In this document: piece by piece, positions 1-13,071 of the stretch
Position numbering within the stretch: position 1 is the stretch's first letter
Layout of the letters: each line of letters starts with the position of its first letter
NCBI RefSeq assembly: GCF_022179185.1
Contig: NZ_BPQJ01000012.1
Span: 62,001 to 126,000, forward strand
Direction: 5' to 3'
Length of the DNA: 64,000 nt
From: Methylobacterium frigidaeris
GTDB lineage: Bacteria > Pseudomonadota > Alphaproteobacteria > Rhizobiales > Beijerinckiaceae
The notes under the pieces: generated by a model
Database searches by the model: none
Seen by the model: only the letters and a program-made list of their open reading frames with translations
What the model was told of the DNA's origin: nothing
Program-made: the position numbers and the translations under genes

Positions 1-803
1 TCGGCGGCATCGTCGGCATGGTCTCCGCTGCGGCGAGCGAGCTGCAGGCAACCGCCGAGAGCATGAGCGCGACCGCTGGCGCGACCGCGTCCCAGTCGGC
101 CAGCGCGGCCACCGCCGCCGACAAGGCCGCCGCCGATGTCGGCACGGTGGCGGTCGCGGCCGAGGAGCTCGGCGCGTCGGTCGCCGAGATCGCCCGGCAG
201 GTCACCGAGTCCTCCAGCCTCGCGCAGGCCGCGGTCACCGAAGCGAATGCGACCGCCGGGCTGGTGCAGGACCTGTCGCAGGCCGCGAGCCGCATCGGCG
301 ACGTGGTGGCGCTGATCTCGTCGATCGCCGCTCAGACCAACCTGCTGGCGCTGAACGCCACCATCGAGGCGGCCCGCGCCGGGGCCGCCGGTCGCGGCTT
401 CGCGGTGGTGGCGGCCGAGGTCAAGGAGCTGGCGGGTCAGACCGCCAAGGCCACGGAGGAGATCGGCCGGCAGATCGGCCAGATCCAGGGTTCGACGGAT
501 CAGGCGGTCCAGGCCATCGGGGGGATCGGCACCCGCATCCGCGAGATCGCGAGCGTCGCCGCCGCCGTCGCCGCGACGGTGGAGCAGCAGGGTGCAGCGA
601 CCCAGGAGATCGTCCGAAACGTCGCCCACGCGGCGGCCGGCACGAGCGAGGTCACAGCGAGCGTCGCCGGGGCGGCCGGGGCGGCCGGGGAAACGGGGGC
701 GGCCGCGAGCCAGGTGCTCACCTCGGCCTCCGAGTTGTCGCGCCAATCCGAGCACCTCGGCGCGCAGGTGCAGCGCTTCCTGGCCGGTGTGCGGGCGGCG
801 TGA
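1..803 (+). CDS. Methyl-accepting chemotaxis protein, C-terminal signalling domain (5' end outside window)
   Basis: The reading frame is open from the left edge, so the gene starts upstream of the window; only about 265 residues are visible. They form a long alanine-rich coiled coil with the conserved hairpin tip ([17 protein letters not shown], about residues 109-125 counted from the first visible Met) followed by [15 protein letters not shown]. This is the part of a chemoreceptor that binds CheA and CheW in the cytoplasm. No sensor or membrane part is visible, so ligand and topology are unknown. No methylation or chemotaxis gene follows; the receptor looks like a stand-alone locus. Confidence 0.93.
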   Translation, partial: GGIVGMVSAAASELQATAESMSATAGATASQSASAATAADKAAADVGTVAVAAEELGASVAEIARQVTESSSLAQAAVTEANATAGLVQDLSQAASRIGDVVALISSIAAQTNLLALNATIEAARAGAAGRGFAVVAAEVKELAGQTAKATEEIGRQIGQIQGSTDQAVQAIGGIGTRIREIASVAAAVAATVEQQGAATQEIVRNVAHAAAGTSEVTASVAGAAGAAGETGAAASQVLTSASELSRQSEHLGAQVQRFLAGVRAA

Positions 804-1208
804 GGGGCGTCCGAAGCCGAATACCCGATAGGAAGACAGCATCGGGGGAGGCGTCACGCCTCCCTTCGACGCAAATCGGCGGCTCTCGTGCCAGCCCGTC
901 GCCGTCGACACGTCATCGGCGACGGGTTCGGCGCATCAGCGTCCGGCGCCAGCGGCCCAGACCTGTTCGGGCTTGCCTTCGCGCTTATCGAACCGGTTCG
1001 AAGGAGCTGCGGTATGAGCGTGCCTATGGATGTCCGCCTCGCGCGCTCGACGCGGGGCAGAGAACACGGACGATCGGAGGCTATCTGATCTGTGGGTCAG
1101 GTCCGGCAAAGATCCGTTCATCCTGTTCGCGACCCCAGGAAGAGGTCGCGAACAGGATGAACGTGACGGGAGAGACGGTCCCGCTTCAGTCCCGAAAACC
1201 GGCCGCTC
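804..1208. other. Intergenic region between convergent chemoreceptor and rnd genes
   Basis: About 400 bases with no convincing gene; short open frames on both strands lack a ribosome binding site or a recognisable product. It holds a perfect 14-base palindrome (TCGAACCGGTTCGA, 988-1001) of unknown role and the 20-bp inverted repeat listed separately at 1115-1163. Confidence 0.6.
1115..1163. terminator. Perfect 20-bp inverted repeat, probable terminator of rnd
   Basis: Arms at 1115-1134 and 1144-1163 are perfectly complementary with a 9-base loop. It lies 46 bases past the rnd stop codon on the minus strand and between convergent genes, which fits a transcription end. There is no T-run on either side, so it is not a textbook intrinsic terminator. 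Confidence 0.6.
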
Positions 1209-2363
1209 CTACGGCAGCTCCCGCACCACCACGCGCCCGCCCTCCGCCGACAGCGCCAGGCGCCCGGCCTTCAGCGCCAGCGCCTTCTCGCCGAACAGGC
1301 CGCGGCGCCAGCCATGCAGCACCGGCACGTCGGCCGCGTCGTCCTCGGCAATGGCCTCCAGGTCGTCGACGGTGGCGATGATCTTGGGCGCCACGCGCTC
1401 GTCCTCGCAGACGGCCTTCAGCAGCACCTTGAGGAGTTCGACCAGCGCGCCGTTGCCGCCGCTGCGGGCGCGGCCGCGCTCGGGGGTCGGCACGCCCGCG
1501 GGATCGCGCGACAGGCCGCGCTCCACGGCGGCCAGGATGTCGGCGCCGGTGCGCGAGCGCTCGAACCCGGCCGGGATGGTGCGCAGACGGCCGAGCGCCT
1601 CGACGCTGCGCGGCGCCGAGGTGGCGATGTCGATCACCGCCTCGTCCTTCAGGATGCGCCCGCGCGGCACGTTGCGGGTCTGCGCCTCGCGCTCGCGCCA
1701 GGCCGCCACCTCCATCAGCACCGCGATCTCGCGGGCCTTGCGCATCCGGCTGCTCAGGCGCCGCCAGGCCTGCTCCGGATCGGCCCGGTAGGTGTCGGGA
1801 GAGGTGAGGACCGCCATCTCCTCGTCGAGCCAGGCGCCGCGGTCGGTGGAAAGCAGTTCCCGCGCCAGCGCCTCGTAGACCTTGATCAGGTGGGTGACGT
1901 CCGACAGGGCGTAGCTCAGCTGCGCGTCCGAGAGCGGGCGGCGCGACCAGTCGGTGAAGCGCGACGACTTGTCGATCTTCGCCTTGGCGACGTCGTTGAC
2001 GAGCTGCTCGTAGGAGACGGAATCGCCGTAGCCGCAGACCATCGCGGCGACCTGCGTGTCGAAGAACGGCTGGGGCAGCAATCCGCCGAGCAGCCAGATG
2101 ATCTCGAGGTCCTGCCGGGCCGAGTGGAAGACCTTCAGCACCCGCTCGTCGCCCATCAGCGCGAAGAACGGCGCGAGGTCGATCCCGGGGGCCAGCGGAT
2201 CGACGAGCGCGGTCGACCCGTCCGGTGCCGCGATCTGGATCAGGCACAGCTTCGGATAGTAGGTCGTCTCGCGCATGAACTCCGTGTCGACGGTCACGAA
2301 GGGTTGCGTGGCGAAGCGCGCGCAGGCGGAGGCGAGTTCTTCCGTCGAAGTAATCAGCTTCAT
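1209..2363 (-). CDS. rnd: Ribonuclease D
   Basis: A 384-residue 3'-5' exoribonuclease of the DEDDy class, involved in tRNA 3' maturation and decay of structured RNA. The catalytic set is visible: D26 and E28 (VDTEF), D85 (SARQDLE), and Y151/D155 (YALSDV). An HRDC-type helical domain follows at roughly residues 205-285, with a less conserved tail. Length matches the family. The preceding gene on the same strand (WYL-like, apparent SOS box) ends 85 bases upstream, so read-through from that promoter into rnd is possible. An inverted repeat after the stop probably ends the transcript. Confidence 0.95.
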   Translation of the reverse strand: MKLITSTEELASACARFATQPFVTVDTEFMRETTYYPKLCLIQIAAPDGSTALVDPLAPGIDLAPFFALMGDERVLKVFHSARQDLEIIWLLGGLLPQPFFDTQVAAMVCGYGDSVSYEQLVNDVAKAKIDKSSRFTDWSRRPLSDAQLSYALSDVTHLIKVYEALARELLSTDRGAWLDEEMAVLTSPDTYRADPEQAWRRLSSRMRKAREIAVLMEVAAWREREAQTRNVPRGRILKDEAVIDIATSAPRSVEALGRLRTIPAGFERSRTGADILAAVERGLSRDPAGVPTPERGRARSGGNGALVELLKVLLKAVCEDERVAPKIIATVDDLEAIAEDDAADVPVLHGWRRGLFGEKALALKAGRLALSAEGGRVVVRELP

Positions 2364-2448
2364 ACGCCCGGCTATAACGGAGCCGGCCGCCGAGGGCGAG
2401 AGACCGGCGGCGTGGGTTGTGGGGATTGGGCGGCGTGGTAACCGAAAA

Positions 2449-2940
2449 TCACGCGGCGCGCGATCCGTCGCCCGGCCTTGGCCCGGCTTTGGCCGCCTTG
2501 CGCAGGGCCGCCGCCCGGGCCCGCCGCGTGCCTTCGGCCCGGTGGGTGAGCCAGTCGAGGATGTTGCGCTCCACCCGCTCGCCGGTGTCCCGGTCGGTCA
2601 GGCGGTGGATGCGGTCGGCGCGAAACCCCCGGTAGCCGTCCCGGTCGCGGTCGGTGCCACCGACGAGTACCCGGCCCGGACCGATCTTGAGCTCGTGCGC
2701 CTGCAGCCGGCGCACGCTCCAGGCGCCGTTGCCATCCTCGTAGACGAGCTCGAACCGACCTTCGATCGGCAGGACCCGCCAGGCGCCGTCCTGGCGTTCC
2801 AGGAACGCGCCCTGGCTCTCGGTGGGCGTGGCGCGGGCCTCCGGTCGCGCCGCCCGGGCCGCCGCGGGCGCGTTCCGGGGCGGATCCGGCAGGGTGTCCG
2901 GGTGGGGCTCGAAGGAGCCGAAAAAGCTGTTCTGATCCAT
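2449..2940 (-). CDS. WYL-like small protein, apparently LexA-regulated and leaderless
   Basis: A 163-residue protein not recognised as a named family. The first 40 residues are proline- and alanine-rich. The middle and C-terminal part (about residues 85-140) includes [16 protein letters not shown], which resembles the end of WYL domains (nucleic-acid or nucleotide sensing modules); this is judged by eye only. A longer frame exists upstream, but the ATG at 2940 is preferred: a good promoter ends just six bases before it, leaving no room for a leader, and no Shine-Dalgarno is present. The promoter spacer holds a GTTC-N7-GTTC LexA box, so DNA-damage induction is inferred. It lies upstream of rnd on the same strand and is divergent from aspS. 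Confidence 0.7.
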   Translation of the reverse strand: MDQNSFFGSFEPHPDTLPDPPRNAPAAARAARPEARATPTESQGAFLERQDGAWRVLPIEGRFELVYEDGNGAWSVRRLQAHELKIGPGRVLVGGTDRDRDGYRGFRADRIHRLTDRDTGERVERNILDWLTHRAEGTRRARAAALRKAAKAGPRPGDGSRAA

Positions 2941-2946
2941 GAAGAT

Positions 2947-4931
<1,985 letters not shown>

Positions 4932-4940
4932 TCGGCGCCG

Positions 4941-5834
4941 GTGCCCGGCCTCGTCGCGGTCGTCGTCGCGCATGACAGTGCCGGCGTGCTGCCGGCCTGC
5001 CTGGCCGCGCTCGCCCGCGAGCACGTGCCGGCACTGGTCGTCGACAATGCGAGCCGCGACGGATCGGCGGATCTCGCCGCCCGTCTCGGCGCGCGGGTGC
5101 TGCGGCTGCCCCGCAACGAGGGCTACGGGCGGGCCAACAATGCCGGGATCTGGGCGGCGGGCCGGGCCGAGTACGCGCTGATCGTCAATCCGGACGTCGA
5201 GCTCCAGCCCGGCAGCGTCGATGCGCTGCTGGCGGCAGCCGAAGCCTATCCGGATGCGGGGCTGTTCGCGCCCCGCATCGTCGAGCCGGACGGGCGGTTC
5301 TTCTTCCAGCCGCGCTCGCTGCTCGCGCCCTACCTCACCAACCCACGCGGGCGCCTCCACCCGCCGGAGGGGGATGCCTGCGCGCCGTTCCTGTCCGGCG
5401 CCTGCCTGATGGTGCGGCGCGACCTGTTCCTGTCCCTCGGCGGCTTCGACCCCGAGATCTTCCTGTTCTACGAGGATGACGACCTCTGCCGCCGGATCGC
5501 CGATGCGGGCAAGGCGCTCGTCCATGTCCACGGCGCGGTGGCGCTGCACGGGCGCGGCGCCTCGAGCGCGCCGGAGCGGGGCCGGGTGCGCCGCTCACGC
5601 TGGCACCAGGCCTGGTCGCGCTCTTACGTGTCGCGCAAGTACGGGCTGCCGGACCCGACGGGCGCGATGCTGGCGAAGAACGGCGTGAAGGCGCTGCTCG
5701 CCGCCTTGTCCTTCCGCCGCTCGGGCATCGAGCGCTACGGCGGCTCGGTCGCCGGCGCCTGGGCGGCCCGACGGGGCCGCAGCGCGCTCGTGCAGGAGGG
5801 CTTGGCAACAGAGCCGGAGGCCGGCGCATGGTGA
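4941..5834 (+). CDS. Family 2 glycosyltransferase (rhamnosyltransferase-like)
   Basis: A 297-residue inverting glycosyltransferase with a GT-A fold: VVDNASRDGS, the nucleotide-sugar site NPDVELQPGS, and LSGACLMVRRDLF with FDPEIFLFYEDDDLCRR at the acceptor/base region, as in WbbL-type enzymes. It starts with GTG nine bases after aspS. Its 3' end overlaps the acyltransferase start by seven bases, so the two are translationally coupled and probably modify the same cell-surface glycan. The sugar and acceptor cannot be read from sequence. Confidence 0.85.
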   Translation: MPGLVAVVVAHDSAGVLPACLAALAREHVPALVVDNASRDGSADLAARLGARVLRLPRNEGYGRANNAGIWAAGRAEYALIVNPDVELQPGSVDALLAAAEAYPDAGLFAPRIVEPDGRFFFQPRSLLAPYLTNPRGRLHPPEGDACAPFLSGACLMVRRDLFLSLGGFDPEIFLFYEDDDLCRRIADAGKALVHVHGAVALHGRGASSAPERGRVRRSRWHQAWSRSYVSRKYGLPDPTGAMLAKNGVKALLAALSFRRSGIERYGGSVAGAWAARRGRSALVQEGLATEPEAGAW

Positions 5835-6880
5835 CGGTCGCCACCGGCCTCGCCCGGCCGCACAACGCCTTCGGGGCGGTCCGGCTGGCGCTGGCGCTCC
5901 TCGTCGTGGTCTCGCACGCCTTCAGCGTCACCACCGGCCACATCCTCGACGAGCCGCTGGCGCAGGCCACCGGCTACACGCTCGGCGAGCACGCGGTGAA
6001 CGGCTTCTTCGCCGTCTCGGGGTTCCTGGTCACGATGAGCCTGATGCGGCGCGGCCCGCGCGACTACGTCGTCGCGCGGGCGCTGCGCATCGTCCCCGGG
6101 CTCGTCGCGGCGAGCTTCGCCGTTTCCCTCGGCCTCGGCAGCCTGATGACCACCTTGAGCCTTCCCGCTTATTGGAGCGATCCGGGGCTGTGGCGGTTCA
6201 TCCAGGGCACGCTGACCACCTTCAAGAGCAACGCCGCCCTGCCGGGTGTCTTTTCGGACAACCCGTTCCGCTTCCCGATGGGGACGGTCTGGACGCTCAA
6301 GTACGAGGTCCTGTGCTATCTCGGCCTGCTGGCGGCCGGGCTCCTCGGCACCCTGCGCTGGCGCTGGCTCGCCCCCCTGCTCGTCGCCGGCCTGGCGCTG
6401 GGTCTCGCGCTCGCCGGCCTGCGCGACGGCGAGATGCCCAAGGCCCTGGAGACGTCCTTGCGCCTGCCTCTGATCTTCTCGGCGGGCGCTGCGCTCTTCC
6501 TCTACGCCGACCGCGGACCCTTGAGCTGGCCGCTGGCGCTCGCCCTCCTCGTTCTCGCGGGCCTCGCCCACGGCACCGCCCTCTACCCGCCGGTGCTGTT
6601 CCTCGCCGAGGCCTACGCCGTGCTCTGCCTCGGACTCGTCCCGCCGGTCCGCCACTCCGTGCTCGATCCGCGGGCGGACCTGTCCTACGGCACCTATCTC
6701 TATGGCTGGCCGGTGCAGCAGAGCCTGCACGCCCTGTTCCCGATGGCCTCGGCCTGGCAGCTGCTGGGACCGTCGCTCGTCCTCACCCTGGCGGTGGCGG
6801 CCCTGTCCTGGCGCCTCGTCGAGCGGCCGGCGCTGGGATGGAAGGCGCGGCTGATGGGTCGGCGCGAGGTGATAGCCTGA
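5828..6880 (+). CDS. Acyltransferase family 3 membrane protein (OafA/NodX-like)
   Basis: A 350-residue polytopic membrane protein. It opens with the family signature (NAFGAVRLALALLVVVSHAF), then AVSGFLVTMSL and RALRIVPGLV, and has about ten hydrophobic segments up to DLSYGTYLYGWPVQQ. Such proteins O-acylate sugars of lipopolysaccharide or exopolysaccharide. It lacks the C-terminal SGNH domain found in larger relatives. It overlaps the preceding glycosyltransferase gene, supporting a two-gene glycan-modification unit. Confidence 0.88.
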   Translation: MVTVATGLARPHNAFGAVRLALALLVVVSHAFSVTTGHILDEPLAQATGYTLGEHAVNGFFAVSGFLVTMSLMRRGPRDYVVARALRIVPGLVAASFAVSLGLGSLMTTLSLPAYWSDPGLWRFIQGTLTTFKSNAALPGVFSDNPFRFPMGTVWTLKYEVLCYLGLLAAGLLGTLRWRWLAPLLVAGLALGLALAGLRDGEMPKALETSLRLPLIFSAGAALFLYADRGPLSWPLALALLVLAGLAHGTALYPPVLFLAEAYAVLCLGLVPPVRHSVLDPRADLSYGTYLYGWPVQQSLHALFPMASAWQLLGPSLVLTLAVAALSWRLVERPALGWKARLMGRREVIA

Positions 6881-6935
6881 GCGCTCCCGGTCACGGCCTG
6901 TGGCCTCGCGTCGAGCGGCGCGGTATCATGGCATC

Positions 6936-7232
6936 ATGACTCGCGGCGAAGCACTCATCCAGCTCAAGGCGCATGCCGACAGCGTGCGGGACATGGGTGC
7001 GACGTCGCTCTACCTGTTCGGATCGACCGCCCGGGACGACGCCCGGCCCACCAGCGACCTCGACCTGTTCATCGACTACGATCCCGAGAGCCGCTTCAAC
7101 GGCCTCGATCTCGTCGGCATTGAGCTCTTCCTTGAGGAGCAACTTGGAACGGATGTCGACGTGACCACCCGTGACAGCCTGCATCCTCGGCTCCGCGCGC
7201 GCATCGAGCAGTCGGCAGCCAAGGTCTTCTGA
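6936..7232 (+). CDS. MntA-type minimal nucleotidyltransferase (antitoxin-like)
   Basis: A 98-residue nucleotidyltransferase. It has the nucleotide-binding motif GSTARDDARPTSDLDLFIDYD and a third acidic site (DVDV). In MNT/HEPN modules this protein adenylylates the HEPN toxin (HepT) and neutralises it. The ATG at 6936 (MTRGEAL) fits the family start better than the upstream one at 6900. Stop and start overlap as TGATG with the next gene. The catalytic residues look intact. Confidence 0.85.
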   Translation: MTRGEALIQLKAHADSVRDMGATSLYLFGSTARDDARPTSDLDLFIDYDPESRFNGLDLVGIELFLEEQLGTDVDVTTRDSLHPRLRARIEQSAAKVF

Positions 7233-7432
7233 TGGCGCCGCGTGAGTTTCGACATGCTCTCGACGACATTCTCGCGGCTATCGACGGCATCCAGCGCGCG
7301 ACGGCAGGCAAGGACCTCGCAGATTACACCGGGGACTGGCTGCTGAAGCACGGCGTGCAACGCGGCATCGAAATCATCTCCGAAGCCCTTCTGGCAGACC
7401 GCGACCGGGAGGATGGAGCGGATGCGCCGTGA
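7232..7432 (+). CDS. Truncated HepT-like HEPN protein
   Basis: A 66-residue protein, start codon overlapping the stop of mntA. It matches the first half of HepT (DDILAAIDGIQRATAGKDL through GIEIISEA) and then ends after a short acidic tail. Family members are 110-140 residues and carry the RNase motif RxxxxxH and the adenylylated tyrosine in the missing half. The other frames downstream (to 7520) do not restore it. The toxin function is therefore probably lost, leaving an orphan MntA; alternatively the fragment acts as a decoy, for which there is no evidence. Confidence 0.7.
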   Translation: MAPREFRHALDDILAAIDGIQRATAGKDLADYTGDWLLKHGVQRGIEIISEALLADRDREDGADAP

Positions 7433-7472
7433 GGCCGCTTCGCTGACCCGGCCGGCGTCAGGATCTGCATAA

Positions 7473-10004
<2,532 letters not shown>

Positions 10005-10036
10005 AAAACGGCGTCTTCGCGGGGAAGAGCGCGGGC

Positions 10037-10906
10037 ATGACCAGCCCCCGCACCCTCGCGATCGACTTCGAGACCGCCAACGAGCGCCGCGACAGTCCCT
10101 GCGCCGTCGGCCTCGCCTGGATCGAGGGCGGACGGGTTGTGCGGCGGGAATCGCGGCTGATCCGCCCGGCCGAGATGCGCTTCTCCCCCGGCAATATCCG
10201 GGTTCACGGGATTCGCCCGCGGGACGTCGCGGGGGCGCCGTCCTTCCCCGAGGCGATGGCGCCGTTCCTGCCGGAGATCGCCGGCAGCCTGGTGCTCGCC
10301 CACAATGCCAGCTTCGATGTCGGGGTGCTGGCCGCGACGCTCCAGGCCTACGGCTTGGCCCAGCCAGCCTATGCCTCGCTCTGCACGGTGCAGCTCGCCC
10401 GCCGGCACTGGCCGGGGGAGGGCGGGCAGGGCCAGGGGACCTACCGCCTCTCGGCGCTCGCCGCCCGGGTCGGCGTGACGTTCCGCCACCATGATGCCGG
10501 CGAGGACGCCTATGCCTGCGCGGAGATCGCGCTGGCGGTGATGCGGGAAGCCGGGGCGCCGGACGTCGCCACGCTGGCCCGGCGCCTGGGCCTGATCCGC
10601 GAGCGGGCCGGGGAGGGGGCGCGATCACCCGACGGCATCGCTGCCCGGGCCCTGCGCGGCGTCGCGCCGAGCCGCACCCGCCCGCCGCTCCTGCACTTCG
10701 TCGTGCGCGGCAGCACCGGCACGCCCTACGACGTGCGCCTGGTCGAGGGCCGCGACGGGCCGCGCCTGCGCTGCTCCTGTGCGGGGGCGCGGTTCCGGCC
10801 CGATTGCCGGCACGTCCGTGCGCTGGCGAACGGCGAGATCGACGCGCTGTTGTCGGACAATCCGGGGGAGGTGGCGGCGCTGGCGGGATTGTTGCGGGTC
10901 GGGTGA
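10037..10906 (+). CDS. DnaQ-type 3'-5' exonuclease with C-terminal SWIM-like zinc motif
   Basis: A 289-residue protein (start MTSPRTL at 10037; an upstream in-frame ATG lies inside the ligA 3' end). Residues 1-180 are a DEDDh exonuclease: DFETAN, HNASFD and HHDAGEDA supply the metal ligands and general base. The last 60 residues contain CSCAGARFRPDCRH, a CxC...CxH pattern like SWIM zinc fingers, which bind DNA or proteins. Position directly after ligA suggests a role in DNA repair or replication. The exonuclease call is firm; the zinc-finger call is by pattern only. Confidence 0.85.
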   Translation: MTSPRTLAIDFETANERRDSPCAVGLAWIEGGRVVRRESRLIRPAEMRFSPGNIRVHGIRPRDVAGAPSFPEAMAPFLPEIAGSLVLAHNASFDVGVLAATLQAYGLAQPAYASLCTVQLARRHWPGEGGQGQGTYRLSALAARVGVTFRHHDAGEDAYACAEIALAVMREAGAPDVATLARRLGLIRERAGEGARSPDGIAARALRGVAPSRTRPPLLHFVVRGSTGTPYDVRLVEGRDGPRLRCSCAGARFRPDCRHVRALANGEIDALLSDNPGEVAALAGLLRVG

Positions 10907-10924
10907 ATGTCACTGTCCTAGTGT

Positions 10925-10991
10925 CGACCCGCGTCCCTTTCCCGATCTCCTGCCGCTGACGCTGCAATCGTCCAGGAAAGGGCGAGGGTCG
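10925..10991. repeat. Imperfect inverted repeat after the exonuclease gene
   Basis: Nested arms pair: 10925-10930 with 10986-10991 and 10935-10942 with 10975-10982 (CCCTTTCC/GGAAAGGG). It may be a terminator for the ligA-exonuclease unit or a remnant of a palindromic repeat. Confidence 0.4.
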
Positions 10992-11013
10992 GAACATTCT
11001 CCAGACACGACAA

Positions 11014-11044
11014 AGGCGGGTCCGCGCTCGCGCGCGGCCCGCCT
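11014..11044 (-). terminator. Stem-loop, probable terminator of the 11081-11308 gene
   Basis: Two stacked stems, AGGCGGG/CCCGCCT (11014-11020 with 11038-11044) and CCGCGC/GCGCGG inside, lie 37 bases past the stop of the minus-strand gene. A short T-containing stretch follows on that strand. Confidence 0.6.
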
Positions 11045-11080
11045 CGTACGGTGACGGCGGTCTAGAAAACCCGCGAAACC

Positions 11081-11308
11081 TTAATGGGCTTCGCGCACAG
11101 CCACGGCATTCGGCGTCAGACCGAAGCGCTCGGCGAGGTGCCAGCGCAGCTCGCGGGAGGAGTGATAGCCGTAGCTCTTGTCGATCAGGTGGCTGACGTC
11201 GATCGGGCCTTTGCCCTCGCCGAACCGGCTGATCTGGTCGACATGAAAGGTAGCACCGTCATTGAAGACGGTCGGCGCGCCGTCGCGCCGGGTGAACTCG
11301 AATAACAT
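11081..11308 (-). CDS. Small conserved-looking protein of unknown function
   Basis: A 75-residue protein, not recognised. The start at 11308 (MLFEFTRRDG) is preferred over an upstream Met because an AG-rich stretch (AGAAGAAAAG) stands just before it. Composition is mixed and globular, with PIDVSHLIDKSYGYHSSRELRWHLAERFG in two pieces suggesting two helices. No signal peptide or membrane segment. It opens a run of small, possibly stress-related genes that includes a cold shock protein. Confidence 0.6.
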   Translation of the reverse strand: MLFEFTRRDGAPTVFNDGATFHVDQISRFGEGKGPIDVSHLIDKSYGYHSSRELRWHLAERFGLTPNAVAVREAH

Positions 11309-11442
11309 GGATGTCTTTTCTTCTATCGTTGCGGCGCTCCTCGTCGGAGCGACTGTGCGTGGCAGGCGGCCGAGCGGCCGCCGGCGGAGCATGCGATGAG
11401 CCCGCGGGCTCAGAACGCTCCAGTGCGGCCAAGGTTTCGTAA

Positions 11443-11465
11443 CCTTAACGGAATCATCGTTAAGG
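11443..11465. repeat. Perfect 8-bp inverted repeat CCTTAACG/CGTTAAGG
   Basis: Arms at 11443-11450 and 11458-11465, seven bases apart, are AT-rich for this genome. It lies 29 bases after the cold shock gene and 135 bases before the next minus-strand gene, so it may end the first transcript or serve as an operator for the second. The TTAA spacing (11 bases) does not fit a CtrA site. Confidence 0.45.
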
Positions 11466-11493
11466 TCGCGTAAACCCGGGCCGAGGGCCGCCC

Positions 11494-11706
11494 TCAGGCG
11501 ACCTGCAGGTTCACGGCCGACATCTTCGTGCTGTCGCGCCGGTCGGCCTGCAGCTCGTAGGAGACCTTCTGGCCCTCGACGAGGCCGCGCAGGCCAGCCC
11601 GCTCCACCGCGGAGATATGGACGAACACGTCCTTGCCCCCGTTATCCGGCTGGATGAAGCCGAAGCCCTTCTGGTCGTTGAACCACTTGACAGTACCAGT
11701 ATTCAC
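11494..11706 (-). CDS. cspA: Cold shock domain protein
   Basis: A 70-residue single-stranded nucleic-acid binding protein with one cold shock domain. RNP1 (KGFGFI, residues 13-18) and RNP2 (VFVHIS, residues 27-32) are intact, preceded by TGTVKWFN. It acts as an RNA chaperone in the cytoplasm. Length and sequence are typical of alphaproteobacterial CspA. The 230 bases upstream hold no gene and could carry the long leader usual for cold shock genes. Confidence 0.96.
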   Translation of the reverse strand: MNTGTVKWFNDQKGFGFIQPDNGGKDVFVHISAVERAGLRGLVEGQKVSYELQADRRDSTKMSAVNLQVA

Positions 11707-11937
11707 GCGGTCGTCCTCGTCTCGTTAGAAGTCGCAGCGGGCCGCCCTCAAGGGCGAGAGCAGCGCGGCGCGACGGCGCCAAGTGTGTCGGGAGGGAGGC
11801 TCGTGGTCGCTGGGCCATGAAAGCCCGTGCGGGGCTTGATCGCCCAGGGCCGCCCGCCCGTTGCCGCTGAACCCCATGTAGGAACCCAGTCTGTCCGGAA
11901 CAAGGCAGGGGGCTCAGATCGGCGCGTGGAACGCGTG

Positions 11938-12144
11938 TCAGGGGTTGGTGCGCCCGCGCTGGTTGGGGTCGATCCCGCCTTGCGGCGTTGTGTCGTTCGC
12001 CACGTCGCCCTCGTCGGTATTGGCCCCGGCGAGGTCCTCGGGATCGCCGCCGGACATCGTCATGCCCTTCGAGGTGCCGATGCCGGGATTCCCCTTCAGG
12101 TCGGCGTCGGTGGGCGTGGTGGTCTTCGGCTGCTTCGAGCTCAT
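11938..12144 (-). CDS. Small disordered hydrophilic protein
   Basis: A 68-residue protein rich in Gly, Asp, Pro and Thr with no hydrophobic core (TPTDADLKGNPGIGTSK, PQGGIDPNQRGRTNP). It is likely intrinsically disordered. The start at 12144 (MSSKQPK) is 26 bases after the DUF6496-like gene, and the two are probably co-transcribed. No function can be assigned; composition recalls general-stress small proteins of Hyphomicrobiales. Confidence 0.6.
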   Translation of the reverse strand: MSSKQPKTTTPTDADLKGNPGIGTSKGMTMSGGDPEDLAGANTDEGDVANDTTPQGGIDPNQRGRTNP

Positions 12145-12170
12145 GCGCTGACTCCTGCGTGGAAGCCCGC

Positions 12171-12497
12171 TCAACGGTTGAGGGCCTTCTCCAGTTCGTC
12201 GCGGCTCATGCGGGAGCGTCCCTTGATGTCGCGGCGCTTGGCCTCGTCGTAGAGGGCGGCGCGGGACGCATGGGACCGCGTGTCGCGCTCCTTGGCCCGG
12301 GTGCGGCGGAAGTGCGCCCGGTTGTCGGCCGGGCTCTCCTGGTTCGAGGCGCCAGCCTCGCGCAGCGCGATGGCGATGGCCTGCCGGCGGTCGGTCACCG
12401 GCTCGCCGTCGCGGCGCTCCAGCTCCCCTTGCTTGAACTCGTGCATCACCCGGGCGATCGTGCCCTTCTGCGCGTCCGTGGTCTTGTGGGTCGCCAT
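12171..12497 (-). CDS. DUF6496-like protein with SAP/Rho-N-like tail
   Basis: A 108-residue basic protein. Residues 10-50 match the DUF6496 pattern (VMHEFKQGEL ... VTDRRQAIAIALREAG). The C-terminus (ALYDEAKRRDIKGRSRMSRDELEKAL) resembles the helix-extended-loop motif of SAP/Rho N-terminal domains, which bind nucleic acid. Probably cytoplasmic. It precedes the small disordered protein gene on the same strand and is divergent from the gene at 12666. Role unknown; a stress-related DNA or RNA binding role is a guess. Confidence 0.7.
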   Translation of the reverse strand: MATHKTTDAQKGTIARVMHEFKQGELERRDGEPVTDRRQAIAIALREAGASNQESPADNRAHFRRTRAKERDTRSHASRAALYDEAKRRDIKGRSRMSRDELEKALNR

Positions 12498-12665
12498 GGC
12501 GTCATCCGATCATTCGCGGGCGCTCCGGCACCCGTTCCATGCGGAGTCAACGTCGCCGATGCCGGGGCGTTTCGGGCCGCGCAGGCCGGCCTTGCGTGGA
12601 ATTCCCTGTCGCCTCCGGCAGATTGCTCCCATATACGGACGACATCGTGCAGTGTCGGACGCTCC

Positions 12666-13052
12666 ATGGCGGGTATCTCGGTTTCCCTCGAAGGTTCCAA
12701 CATCCAGCTCTCGTTCCAGAAGGACGATCAGGCCACCGCGGTCATCATGGATGCCAGCGCGGCCCGCGCCCTCGTGCGCGCGGTGGGCCAGCTCCTCACG
12801 GTCATGCACGAGCCGGACGAGGGCGAGGCGGACGATCTCGGTGACGACGAGGCGGCGATGCTGGACGTGACCTCGCCGGCGATCGAGGTCGGCACCGACG
12901 AGCAGGGCCAGGCGGTGGTGGCGCTTCAGGCCGGCGGCCTCCCGCCGTTCCAGCTCCGCCTCACCGACGAGGAGGCGCGGCACGTCGCCACCAGCCTCAA
13001 CGAGATCCTGAACGCCCCGCGCGACGTGCGCAGCTCGCATGGCGGGCATTGA
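12666..13052 (+). CDS. Conserved-looking hypothetical protein, acidic
   Basis: A 128-residue acidic protein (start MAGISVSLEG). Two beta-rich segments (ISVSLEGSNIQLSFQ and AVVALQAGGLPPFQLRLT) flank a helix and an Asp/Glu-rich linker (DEGEADDLGDDE). It ends with a helix containing EEARHVATSLNEIL. Not recognised as a named family. No export signal. Its nearest upstream neighbour is divergent, so it has its own promoter. Confidence 0.6.
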   Translation: MAGISVSLEGSNIQLSFQKDDQATAVIMDASAARALVRAVGQLLTVMHEPDEGEADDLGDDEAAMLDVTSPAIEVGTDEQGQAVVALQAGGLPPFQLRLTDEEARHVATSLNEILNAPRDVRSSHGGH

Positions 13053-13071
13053 TACGGCATTGATACGAAAA

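Noticed and set aside
888..1088. A possible 66-residue gene in the chemoreceptor-rnd gap
   Set aside because: No ribosome binding site, no recognisable domain and strongly Arg-rich; not better than chance in GC-rich DNA.
1111..1170. Second LexA box
   Set aside because: Two GTTC motifs occur near 1116 and 1125 but are five, not seven, bases apart and belong to the 20-bp inverted repeat; no other GTTC-N7-GTTC was found before gene starts.
1186..2247. Long antisense-frame open reading frames over rnd and similar genes
   Set aside because: They are shadows produced by the high GC content; their translations are Arg/Pro/Gly-rich without recognisable domains, while the opposite frame is a known enzyme.
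11443..11465. CtrA binding site (TTAA pairs)
   Set aside because: The two TTAA motifs are 11 bases apart rather than seven, and the palindrome fits a stem or other operator better.
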